The translations under genes were made by a program, and so were the position numbers. A stretch of DNA of 13,997 nt from positions 1 through 13,997 of the forward strand of contig JALXCE010000177.1 in the NCBI GenBank assembly GCA_026991055.1, written 5' to 3'. The notes below the pieces were generated by a model, which did not search any database, was not told where the DNA came from, and saw only the letters and a program-made list of their open reading frames with translations. This DNA is from Caldifarciminota bacterium (lineage in GTDB: Bacteria > Hydrothermota > Hydrothermia > B15-G9 > WFZT01). Positions 6,288-13,112 of the stretch are shown here, piece after piece. How positions within the stretch are numbered: the first letter of the stretch is position 1; every line of letters starts with the position of its first letter.

Positions 6288-7724
6288 TCACCTCCGGTAC
6301 TCCTTCTCTACAAAGTAAGCAAATTTAAGCATACGGTTCTCGCTAAAATAGTTGCCAATAAGCTGAATTCCGACCGGCAAACCATCACTCGTGCCCACAG
6401 GGATGTTGAGCGCAGGTAATCCCGCAAGATTGGGTGATACGGTGTAAATGTCAGAAAGATACATTTTCAGCGGGTCATCTATCTTTTCACCAATCTTAAA
6501 AGGAAGGGTTGGTGAAGTTGGGGCAAGCACAAAGTCAAATTCACGAAAGATATTTTTGAAATCGTTAATAATCAATGTCCTTGCTTTCTGAGCCTTGAGG
6601 TAATAATCCTCATAGTAACCTGTGGATAGTGCAAAGGTGCCAAGAAGAATTCTTCTTTTAACCTCTTCTCCGAAAAACTCTCCGCGGGTATTTTCTATCA
6701 TTTCTCTAAAGTTTCGGCCCATTTTTCTCCTTCCATATCTCACACCATCGAATCTACCTAAGTTGGAACTTGCCTCAGCGGTTGCAATTATGTAATAGGC
6801 AGGAATGGCATAACGGGTATGGGGAAGCGAGACTCTTTCTACCTTGAAACGGTTCATCTTTAAGAATCCGATGAATTCTTCAAGAGGCTCGCGAACTTTC
6901 TCATCAAGTCCTTCTCCCCAGTATTCTTCAGGAAGTGCAATCCTGTACTCCTCCTTTTTCCTGTTTTCGAATACGTATTCAAAATAGTCTGAAACTGGCA
7001 TGTTTGATGTGGTGGAATCCTTTGAATCCCATCCTGCAATGATTGAAAGGAGAATCGCAATATCTTCGACGTTTCGGGCCAGAGGTCCAATCTGATCAAG
7101 AGAAGAGGCATAGGCAACAAGTCCAAACCTCGAAACCCTGCCATAGGTCGGTTTGAGTCCATAGACACCACAAAACGAAGCGGGGAGTCTGATTGATCCA
7201 CCAGTATCAGACCCGAGGGCTGCCTGAGCCATCTTTGCAGCCACTGCAGCAGCGGAGCCTCCACTACTGCCACCTGTAACGTACTCAGGATTGTATGGAT
7301 TCCTTGAGGGGCCAAAGGCCGAGAACTCTGTGCTCGAGCCCATTGCAAATTCATCAAGGTTTGTTTTTCCGATAAACAAAAATCCCTTTTCCCTCAGCTT
7401 TTTAATGACTGTGGCATCATAGGTGGCCTTATAACCGCGGAGTATTTCAGAGGCACATGTGGTTTCCATTCCATCAATATTGATATTGTCTTTGATGGCA
7501 AGTGGGATACCTGCATAAACCGGCAACTCCTCTCCCCTATCGAGCCGCGCGTCCAATTCTTTCGCTTCATCAAGGACGTTTTCATTGATGGATATGAATG
7601 CGTTTAGCTCGTCATTCTTCTCTTCGATGTTTTTCAGGTAGTGCTCAACTATTATTGAGGGCCTGATCTGCCGTTTTTTCACAAGGTATGAGAATTCAAA
7701 AATACTGAAGTCTTCTATTTTCAT
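6288..7724 (-). CDS. gatA: Asp-tRNA(Asn)/Glu-tRNA(Gln) amidotransferase subunit A
   Basis: GatA is the glutaminase of the amidotransferase: it releases ammonia from Gln, which is channelled to GatB. The 478-residue protein carries the amidase signature. Lys78 (in AIKDNI), Ser153 (in GGSSGGS) and Ser177 (in GSDTGGSIRLPAS) form the Ser-cisSer-Lys triad, matching Lys79/Ser154/Ser178 of S. aureus GatA. The conserved GLKPTYGRVSRFGLVAYASSLDQ stretch follows at 189-211. Length is normal and no key residue is missing. The ATG overlaps the gatC stop as ATGA (7721-7724). No strong Shine-Dalgarno site is visible, so reinitiation after gatC is likely. Confidence 0.97.
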   Translation of the reverse strand: MKIEDFSIFEFSYLVKKRQIRPSIIVEHYLKNIEEKNDELNAFISINENVLDEAKELDARLDRGEELPVYAGIPLAIKDNINIDGMETTCASEILRGYKATYDATVIKKLREKGFLFIGKTNLDEFAMGSSTEFSAFGPSRNPYNPEYVTGGSSGGSAAAVAAKMAQAALGSDTGGSIRLPASFCGVYGLKPTYGRVSRFGLVAYASSLDQIGPLARNVEDIAILLSIIAGWDSKDSTTSNMPVSDYFEYVFENRKKEEYRIALPEEYWGEGLDEKVREPLEEFIGFLKMNRFKVERVSLPHTRYAIPAYYIIATAEASSNLGRFDGVRYGRRKMGRNFREMIENTRGEFFGEEVKRRILLGTFALSTGYYEDYYLKAQKARTLIINDFKNIFREFDFVLAPTSPTLPFKIGEKIDDPLKMYLSDIYTVSPNLAGLPALNIPVGTSDGLPVGIQLIGNYFSENRMLKFAYFVEKEYRR

Positions 7725-7999
7725 ATCGTTTTTGGTGTTTTGAAGTAATTTTCTTCCCTGTCCGGGGCATTATCCAGAATTTTTTCTGGGTTCTTTGCCT
7801 CAGCACTATCGGTTCTCATGACGTTTTTGAGCGGTAATACTGAGAAAACAGGCTCCACGTCTCCAAGCTCAAGCTCGTTCAGCGTGTTAAAGTACTCAAT
7901 TATTTTTGCGAATTGCTTGGAGAATTTTATCTCTTCTTCCTCTGTGAGTTTAATTGCAGAAAGTTTCGCAACATACCTCACTAATTCAATATCTTTCAT
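7721..7999 (-). CDS. gatC: Asp-tRNA(Asn)/Glu-tRNA(Gln) amidotransferase subunit C
   Basis: GatC is a small non-catalytic subunit that wraps around the GatA-GatB interface and stabilises the complex. The 92-residue protein shows the usual helical start (VRYVAKLSAIKLTEEEE), a FNTLNELELGDVEPV segment, and the conserved end DNAPDREENYFKTPK. The ATG at 7999 has GGAG at an 8-nt spacing. It is the first gene of gatC-gatA-gatB-aspS. A 180-bp gap separates it from nrdJ and contains its own promoter (8057-8085). Confidence 0.95.
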   Translation of the reverse strand: MKDIELVRYVAKLSAIKLTEEEEIKFSKQFAKIIEYFNTLNELELGDVEPVFSVLPLKNVMRTDSAEAKNPEKILDNAPDREENYFKTPKTI

Positions 8000-8041
8000 G
8001 GCAAAATCTCCGGGAAAATAAGGATTTTTCGAAGTTTCAGA

Positions 8042-8053
8042 AGAGCATGCTCT
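8042..8053. promoter_or_regulatory. 12-bp perfect palindrome at the predicted gatC transcription start
   Basis: AGAGCATGCTCT is perfectly self-complementary. TTTC (8035-8038) and GAAA (8054-8057) extend the symmetry with a 3-nt offset. The predicted transcription start, about 7 nt past the -10 box at 8057-8062, falls near 8050, inside the palindrome. This is the position of a typical repressor operator; no regulator is identified. Confidence 0.4.
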
Positions 8054-8056
8054 GAA

Positions 8057-8085
8057 ATTATAAAAAACAACGCATGTTTATGCAA
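8057..8085 (-). promoter_or_regulatory. Sigma70-like promoter for gatC-gatA-gatB-aspS
   Basis: On the minus strand TTGCAT (8080-8085) is followed by a 17-nt spacer and a perfect TATAAT (8057-8062). The predicted transcript would begin near 8050, about 50 nt upstream of the gatC ATG. The -35 box is a 3/6 match, the -10 box 6/6, and the spacing ideal. Confidence 0.6.
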
Positions 8086-8144
8086 GATATCGGGAAAAAT
8101 CTGGAATGAGTTGAGGAGGTCGGGAGAATCTATTTTTATTAATT

Positions 8145-8175
8145 TTAGGGCGGCGCCCAAAGGGCGCCGCCCTAA
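8145..8175. terminator. GC-rich hairpin after nrdJ (T-tract absent)
   Basis: TTAGGGCGGCGCCC (8145-8158) pairs perfectly with GGGCGCCGCCCTAA (8162-8175) around an AAA loop. It begins 5 bases past the nrdJ stop. Neither strand has a run of T after the stem, so it is not a canonical intrinsic terminator. Position suggests a 3'-end or RNA-stabilising role. It shares the core GGCGCCC...GGGCGCC with the hairpin after ndk (13071-13107). Confidence 0.6.
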
Positions 8176-8179
8176 CCTC

Positions 8180-10486
8180 TTATTCACACTTTGAATAACC
8201 GCAATCGCGGCAAACGTAACAACCTTCTTGATAGACCAGAACCCCACCACATTCCGGACATATCTCAGCCTCGTGGTGGTGATCCTCACTTTCAACCTTT
8301 TTCCCTACTTCAAGCTTGAAACCAACCTGCGAGAGAGGTTTACTGGAGCTCAAAAGCTCAAGCTGCTCTCCACCGGCAAGGTACTTTTCAAGTACTTTGG
8401 CAATGGCATCGGGCACAGAAAATACCACGTCTCCATTTTCCTGTCTCACGGGTGTGGAGCTCTTTATACCCTTTAGCTGTTTGATCACAGCCTTTGGCGA
8501 AACTCCTGTTCTAAGACACAAGGATATTAGCCTTCCTATGGCCTCGGTAAAGGCCATTGAAGCGGAGCCGGATTTTCCAAGATGGACAAATACCTCAAAT
8601 GGCCCGTATCCATCTTCGTTGACCGTTACATAAAGGCTTCCCATATCCGTTATCATCTTGTAGGTTTTGCCGGTCACAGTTATAGGTCTTGGCCTTGGCA
8701 CAAGAGAGCCTGGCATCTTTCTTTTCTCTTCCTTCGCAACACTTATAACCTGCTCCTGCCTCGAGCCGTCACGGTAAACGGTCAGTCCTTTGAGTCCCAG
8801 TTTGTATGCCATTCTGTAAACTTTATCCACGTCCTCAACCGTGGCGGAATTTGGCATATTGATGGTCTTCGATACAGCGTTATCAACATATTTCTGGAAT
8901 GCGGCCTGCATCCTCACATGCTGTTCTGGAGAGACGTCAAAAGTAGTATCAAATATTTCTCTTATGAATTCAGGAATTTCATCGTATCCTTTTATTGAAC
9001 GTTCGCTCGCGAGTTTCTCCATCAGTTCCTTTGAATAAAATCCAAGCTCCTTTGCAGCGAGCTCGAAATATTTATTGGCATAAAGCAGGTCTTCTCCGTC
9101 AAGGACATGCTTTACATAAACCAGCGTAAAGATAGGCTCGATCCCGGACGAGGTATCGGAAATCATAGAAATTGTGCCCGTTGGCGCTATTGTAGTTACA
9201 GTTGCATTTCTTCTTGGAGGTTTGTGAATGCTCTTATCAATATTGGGAAATGAGCCCTTTTGCTCTCCGAGCTCAACAGATTTCTCCTCGGCAACACTCT
9301 GGATAAAAGACATCACCTTTTCGGCAATCTTTAGCGCATCCTCACTCCTGTAGGGTATAGCAAGTTGGTAGAGCATATCGGCAAATCCCATGATTCCAAG
9401 TCCAATCTTTCTATTTGCGCGGGTCATTTGGGCAATCTCTTCAAACGGGAAGTTGTTTGCATCAATTACATTGTCGAGAAAGTGAATAGCATCGCGAACG
9501 GTCTCTCTCAAACCGTCCCAGTCAATTCTTTCGATGGCTTCATCATAAGTTGCAACACGTTTAAGTTCTAAAAATAGGGGTTTTCCTTTCACAAACTTAG
9601 CGAGATTGATGCTTCCAAGATTACAGGATTCATAAGGCAAAAGTGGCTGCTCGCCGCAGGGATTTGTACTCTCAATTTCCCCTACACCTGGTGTAACATT
9701 GTACTTATTGATCGTGTCGATGAAAATGACTCCAGGCTCACCGTTTCTCCACGCGCCATAGACCAGTTTTTCCCAAACTTCGTTTGGATCAATTTTCCTG
9801 ACGACCTCTTTGTTGCGTGGGTTAACGAGCTCAAACTTCTCACCCTTTTCAAGGGCTTCCATAAATCTATCAGTGATTGCCACAGAAATATTGAAATTGG
9901 CAAGCTCGCCCTCTTTTTCCTTTGCCTTAATAAAATCAAAAATATCAGGGTGGTCCACTCTGAGGATCCCCATATTGGCTCCTCTGCGCTTCCCACCCTG
10001 CTTTACTGCCTCTGTGGCTTCGTTAAACACTTTCATAAATGAAACCGGACCTGAAGCTACTCCTCCGGTGGAGCGGACAATGTCATTTCTCGGTCTTAAT
10101 CTCGAGAATGAAAATCCTGTTCCTCCACCCGATTTATGAATAATGGCTGTTCTTTTGACCGCTTCAAAAATCTCTTCCATGGAGTCCCCCACTGGAAGCA
10201 CAAAGCAGGCAGAGAGCTGCCCAAGCGGTGCTCCTGCATTCATAAGCGTTGGAGAATTTGGCATAAATCTAAATTCGGCCATCATGTTATAAAATCTGAG
10301 GAACAGGTCTTTAACCTCTTTTTCTCCTGCACCATAATTCTTCTCGACGTCTGAAATGACCCGTGCCACCCTGATGAACATTTCCTTCGGACTTTCAACT
10401 ACTTTTCCATCTTTATCTCTCATAAGATAGCGTTTTTCAAGTATTGTCAATGCATTCCTGCTAATTTGAGGGTCCTTAAGCTTCAT
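8180..10486 (-). CDS. nrdJ: Adenosylcobalamin-dependent (class II) ribonucleotide reductase
   Basis: The enzyme reduces ribonucleotides to deoxyribonucleotides using an adenosylcobalamin-generated thiyl radical, so it works with or without oxygen. The 768-residue protein has the RNR barrel with Cys94 (in LSACFVLP), the radical Cys277 in NPCGE (276-280) and Cys288 in ESCNLGS. Spacing fits the Cys134/Cys322/Cys333 set of T. maritima NrdJ. Substrate-binding segments NSPTLMNAG (77-85) and APTGTIS (434-440) are intact. A TSCPD domain (about 600-710) is followed by a His-rich linker (736-738). The tail has six Cys (743, 746, 756, 759, 762, 767), giving a zinc ribbon plus the C-terminal Cys pair that re-reduces the active site. 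There is no N-terminal ATP-cone: the protein starts about 40 residues shorter than T. maritima NrdJ. AGGAGG lies 7 nt before the ATG. I see no second subunit gene, as expected for class II. Confidence 0.96.
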   Translation of the reverse strand: MKLKDPQISRNALTILEKRYLMRDKDGKVVESPKEMFIRVARVISDVEKNYGAGEKEVKDLFLRFYNMMAEFRFMPNSPTLMNAGAPLGQLSACFVLPVGDSMEEIFEAVKRTAIIHKSGGGTGFSFSRLRPRNDIVRSTGGVASGPVSFMKVFNEATEAVKQGGKRRGANMGILRVDHPDIFDFIKAKEKEGELANFNISVAITDRFMEALEKGEKFELVNPRNKEVVRKIDPNEVWEKLVYGAWRNGEPGVIFIDTINKYNVTPGVGEIESTNPCGEQPLLPYESCNLGSINLAKFVKGKPLFLELKRVATYDEAIERIDWDGLRETVRDAIHFLDNVIDANNFPFEEIAQMTRANRKIGLGIMGFADMLYQLAIPYRSEDALKIAEKVMSFIQSVAEEKSVELGEQKGSFPNIDKSIHKPPRRNATVTTIAPTGTISMISDTSSGIEPIFTLVYVKHVLDGEDLLYANKYFELAAKELGFYSKELMEKLASERSIKGYDEIPEFIREIFDTTFDVSPEQHVRMQAAFQKYVDNAVSKTINMPNSATVEDVDKVYRMAYKLGLKGLTVYRDGSRQEQVISVAKEEKRKMPGSLVPRPRPITVTGKTYKMITDMGSLYVTVNEDGYGPFEVFVHLGKSGSASMAFTEAIGRLISLCLRTGVSPKAVIKQLKGIKSSTPVRQENGDVVFSVPDAIAKVLEKYLAGGEQLELLSSSKPLSQVGFKLEVGKKVESEDHHHEAEICPECGGVLVYQEGCYVCRDCGYSKCE

Positions 10487-10515
10487 CTTTTTCCTCCTAT
10501 TTCAAGTGTGGAAAT

Positions 10516-10545
10516 CTTATATCCTTCACCCATGGTATTCAACAA
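10516..10545 (-). promoter_or_regulatory. Possible sigma70-like promoter for nrdJ
   Basis: On the minus strand TTGTTG (10540-10545), an 18-nt spacer and TATAAG (10516-10521) give a start about 20-25 nt before the nrdJ ATG. The -10 box is 5/6, the -35 box weak. I could not find a NrdR-box pair with confidence. Confidence 0.35.
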
Positions 10546-10855
10546 GCTTCTGAAAACGGCCAATAATCAGTCTTTCAGAAAACCTAAAAATTAAGAGACA
10601 ATTTCGTATGCTGGTCAGATTCTCTATAACTTCCCTTGTGGAGTCAAATTACCGGGAACAATCTAACTTAATATCCAAAATCCCATAATAATACTTTTGT
10701 TTTCTAATAGTAAAACATCGCAATTATCGCTTTTAACTGTATCTCGTCTGACACATAAATAAAAATTTGATATATCGAAGAATAGCGTTATTCCTTTATC
10801 TCCCTAAAACATCATGACTTACACATTGCAGAAAAAATTAAAACTTTCACACGAT

Positions 10856-10911
10856 AAGTTCAAATATATTTCATCAATATTGAATTAATGCATTATCCTT
10901 TATTTGAACTT
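10856..10911. promoter_or_regulatory. 11-bp perfect inverted repeat with two nested 10-bp palindromes
   Basis: AAGTTCAAATA (10856-10866) and TATTTGAACTT (10901-10911) are exact reverse complements separated by 34 bp. Inside lie two perfect palindromes, TCAATATTGA (10874-10883) and TAATGCATTA (10886-10895). The block ends 9 bases before the -35 box of the radical SAM promoter, which suits an activator or repressor site. AT-rich sequence makes some symmetry likely by chance, but two perfect 11-mers this close are notable. Confidence 0.45.
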
Positions 10912-10920
10912 TCATAATCC

Positions 10921-10949
10921 TTGACAATTCCAGAGCAATTGGTTAGAAA
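10921..10949 (+). promoter_or_regulatory. Sigma70-like promoter for the radical SAM gene
   Basis: A perfect TTGACA -35 box (10921-10926), a 17-nt spacer and TAGAAA (10944-10949, 4/6 match) precede the gene. The start would be near 10956, leaving a leader of about 18 nt that contains the ribosome binding site. Confidence 0.55.
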
Positions 10950-10958
10950 AATATTGAT

Positions 10959-10967
10959 AGGAGGTGA
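10959..10967 (+). promoter_or_regulatory. Strong ribosome binding site fixing the radical SAM start
   Basis: AGGAGGTGA matches the 16S rRNA 3' end almost fully. Its AGGAGG core is 9 nt from the ATG at 10974 but only 3 nt from the TTG at 10968, so the ATG is the likely start. Confidence 0.7.
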
Positions 10968-10973
10968 TTGAAA

Positions 10974-12422
10974 ATGAAGTTAACAAGCTGGGAAGAGAAA
11001 GGGGCTTCATTGTTGGCAAGAGGTATTTTAAGCAGTGGCCCCGTGAGAAGATTTTTTATAAGGAAATTTGAAAATTGGCTTTATGATGCCACAGTAAATC
11101 ACGACTCCTTTGGTAGACCGAGGAAGGTTCAGGAAGACAAGTTCTACCTGCTGCGCGCGCTCCTCTACTCTGCTGAGCGTAATATTCAGCGTGGCTACTT
11201 CTCCAAAGATGTTGCAAGAAGGATGATAGAGAATCTCGTTAAAGGCGCTTTCATGCACAGCGGTAAGGATATTGAGGCAAAATTCAAGGAAAAATACGGT
11301 TACGGTCCCCCTTCGTTCCTCGTAATCTCGCCTACAAAGGCTTGTAACCTCCACTGCATTGGTTGCTACGCAGCTTCAGGAAAGGCTTTCCATGAGAAAC
11401 TCCCCTTCGATGTGGTCAACAGGATAGTTAATGAGGTAAAAGAGCTCTGGGGTGGTAGGTTTATAGTGATTTCTGGCGGAGAGCCCATGGTGTACGAGGA
11501 CAATGGCAAAACCATACTCGATGTCTATGAGCAGCATAGGGATATGTTCTTCCTCATGTTCACCAACGGAACGCTTATCACAGAAGACGTGGCAAAAAGG
11601 ATGGCTGACCTGGCAAATATTACACCTACTATATCCGTTGAAGGATTTGAGAAGGAAACCGATGCGAGACGCGGTAAAGGTGTTTATAAAAAGGTCATGG
11701 AAGCTATTGAACGCCTTAAGAAGTACGGTGTTCCATTTGGACTCAGCATAACCGGAACACGACTCAATGCAGACCTTTTGAGCTCCGATGAATTTTATGA
11801 CTTCTACTTCGAGGAAGTTGGCACCACTCACATGTGGATATTCCAGTACATGCCCATAGGTCGTGGATTTACTCTTGATCTAATGCCTACACCTGAGCAG
11901 AGAATGAAGATGTACTGGCAGTGGAGAAAGGTAATGATTGAAAAGAAATACTTCGTAGCAGATTTCTGGAACAGTGGAGTGGTTTCCGATGGCTGTATCG
12001 CTTACGGTCGTCCAGGTGGTTATCTATATATCGACTGGAATGGAAATGTTATGCCCTGCGTCTTTATTCCTTACTACGTGGACAACATTATCGATATTTA
12101 CAACAAGGGCGGTAATTTGACCGATGCCATCATGTCTGACTTCTTCAAGAAAGGCCGTGAGTGGCAGTTTAACTATGGATACATGAAGTCCGGCGATGAG
12201 GTAGGAAACTGGCTGATGCCCTGCTCGATAAGGGACAATCACAGGGAGTTTATGAGAATAGCTGAAGAGGCCCATGTGAAGCCAGAGGATGAAAATGCAG
12301 CCATCGCACTTAAGGATCAGGAGTATCACCAGGGATTGATTGAATACGATGAGAAGTTGAGAGAACTCACAGAGCCCATCTGGGAAGAGATGTTCCTGGA
12401 GAAGGAAAAGGCAAAAGTTTAG
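10974..12422 (+). CDS. Radical SAM protein with SPASM-like C-terminal cysteines, function unknown
   Basis: The 482-residue protein is a radical SAM enzyme. Cys124, Cys128 and Cys131 in KACNLHCIGCYA form the CX3CX2C site for the 4Fe-4S cluster that cleaves S-adenosylmethionine. SGGEP (167-171) is the SAM-binding motif, and further barrel strands are seen around FTNGT (196-200) and TISVEGF (219-225). The first ~110 residues are helical and specific to this subfamily. After the barrel, Cys341 (SDGCIAYG), Cys362 (VMPCVF) and Cys417 (LMPCSI), with DWNGNVMPC typical of SPASM/twitch domains, could bind an auxiliary cluster. The substrate is unknown and no small peptide substrate gene is seen beside it. 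It resembles a family of uncharacterised proteins I have seen in anaerobes. It is a single-gene unit with its own promoter and terminator, and is the only plus-strand gene here. Confidence 0.9.
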   Translation: MKLTSWEEKGASLLARGILSSGPVRRFFIRKFENWLYDATVNHDSFGRPRKVQEDKFYLLRALLYSAERNIQRGYFSKDVARRMIENLVKGAFMHSGKDIEAKFKEKYGYGPPSFLVISPTKACNLHCIGCYAASGKAFHEKLPFDVVNRIVNEVKELWGGRFIVISGGEPMVYEDNGKTILDVYEQHRDMFFLMFTNGTLITEDVAKRMADLANITPTISVEGFEKETDARRGKGVYKKVMEAIERLKKYGVPFGLSITGTRLNADLLSSDEFYDFYFEEVGTTHMWIFQYMPIGRGFTLDLMPTPEQRMKMYWQWRKVMIEKKYFVADFWNSGVVSDGCIAYGRPGGYLYIDWNGNVMPCVFIPYYVDNIIDIYNKGGNLTDAIMSDFFKKGREWQFNYGYMKSGDEVGNWLMPCSIRDNHREFMRIAEEAHVKPEDENAAIALKDQEYHQGLIEYDEKLRELTEPIWEEMFLEKEKAKV

Positions 12423-12429
12423 TAGACAT

Positions 12430-12471
12430 GATGGGGGCTTTCCCTTCGGGAAAGCCCCCATCAATTTTTTT
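12430..12471 (+). terminator. Intrinsic terminator of the radical SAM gene
   Basis: GATGGGGGCTTTCCC (12430-12444) pairs perfectly over 15 bp with 12448-12462 around a TTC loop. AATTTTTTT follows immediately. It starts 7 bases after the stop codon. This is a textbook rho-independent terminator on the plus strand. Confidence 0.93.
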
Positions 12472-12777
12472 CAAAAATACCCCCTTTGAACTCAATTAAA
12501 TTTAATTTTTGTATCAGGGAGGCTTAGTTGATAAATCCAAAATTTTTTAGAATTTTGAGGGATTCCCGCTTATATCTGCCGACCCCGCAATTTCTGAGTT
12601 ATAGGATAATGGGAGGGCGTAAATTCTCAAACATACTTGCCTCAGGAAGATTTTAGACCTTCTCAGCAATTTCCCTTCTTTTTGAAGTTTTATTAAGGAC
12701 ATAGAAGCACAGGTTGATCTGTGGCAGGAAGCAAAAGGCCTTGAACGGTGTATGAAAATTTCCAAACATAGAATACT

Positions 12778-12809
12778 CCTCTCCCCGCACAAATACTTGC
12801 GGGGAGAGG
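12778..12809. repeat. Repeat module related to hairpin 2 of the composite repeat
   Basis: CCTCTCCCCGC (12778-12788) pairs perfectly with GCGGGGAGAGG (12799-12809). The loop carries AAATACTT, nearly the same as the loop of the hairpin at 3302-3328 (TAAATACTTT). Same orientation as the copies at 2.8 and 3.3 kb. Confidence 0.8.
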
Positions 12810-12910
12810 ATAAAAGGAGAGGGGCAACATATTTCAAATTTTCCATATAAAATGAGTAATCAAACTACCTTTTCAACCCTGCAGAAGGCCTTTATCCTAC
12901 GGTTCTAATT

Positions 12911-12969
12911 TTCAAGCAGAACACCCCCTCCCAAACCCTCCCCCACTTGCTACGCAAGCAGGGGAGGGG
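12911..12969. repeat. Repeat module related to hairpin 1 of the composite repeat
   Basis: TTCAAGCAGAACA and a C-rich tract (12924-12944) match the start of the composite copies at 2590 and 3100. A hairpin follows with core CTTGC-TAC-GCAAG (12946-12958) and a G-rich right arm. Its tip resembles the truncated copy at 3401-3417. Confidence 0.75.
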
Positions 12970-13070
12970 AACTTGTTATATCCAGTTATCTCTCAAGTGT
13001 AGATATAAAAATGGATTTCCAAACACGTTAAGGAATTTGGATATATTTTTAGGAGAAAATTTCTGGAGAG

Positions 13071-13107
13071 GATTTTAGGGGGCGCCCGATGGGCGCCCCC
13101 TAAAATC
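13071..13107. terminator. Perfect 17-bp hairpin after ndk (T-tract absent)
   Basis: GATTTTAGGGGGCGCCC (13071-13087) pairs perfectly with GGGCGCCCCCTAAAATC (13091-13107) around a 3-base loop. It starts 5 bases past the ndk stop. The stem reads TTTTAGGG...CCCTAAAA on both strands, so the A and T runs are on the opposite sides from a classical terminator and no T-tract follows. A 3'-end role is inferred from position. Confidence 0.65.
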
Positions 13108-13112
13108 ATTTT

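Larger units (their letters stand above)
10487..10973. other. Divergent intergenic region between nrdJ and the radical SAM gene
   Basis: About 490 bases of AT-rich DNA separate two divergent starts. The left end holds the nrdJ ribosome site and a weak promoter candidate. The right end holds a good promoter and a strong ribosome site for the radical SAM gene, plus an inverted repeat upstream. The middle (about 10550-10850) shows no gene and no hairpin I can support. I looked for a cobalamin riboswitch on the nrdJ side and did not recognise one. Confidence 0.8.
12472..13070. other. Intergenic region between the radical SAM terminator and the ndk hairpin, with repeat modules
   Basis: About 600 bases without a credible gene. 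It holds two modules related to the repeats near 2.6-3.4 kb (12778-12809 and 12911-12969). The rest, including 12472-12770, shows nothing I can name. A 99-codon open frame on the minus strand (12547-12846) runs through one of the repeat hairpins, has no recognisable domain, and is not called. Confidence 0.8.

Noticed and set aside
7996..8295. 99-codon minus-strand open frame overlapping the nrdJ 3' end and the gatC promoter region
   Set aside because: It is a frame-shifted shadow of the nrdJ zinc-ribbon region that runs through the GC hairpin and the promoter; no homology is apparent.
10487..10973. Cobalamin riboswitch or NrdR boxes upstream of nrdJ
   Set aside because: I looked for the B12-box and its paired elements and for a pair of NrdR-type palindromes on the minus strand and saw none convincing. 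A covariance search would decide.
12547..12846. 99-codon minus-strand open frame between the radical SAM gene and ndk
   Set aside because: It crosses the repeat hairpin at 12778-12809, has no recognisable motif, and lies in otherwise non-coding DNA.
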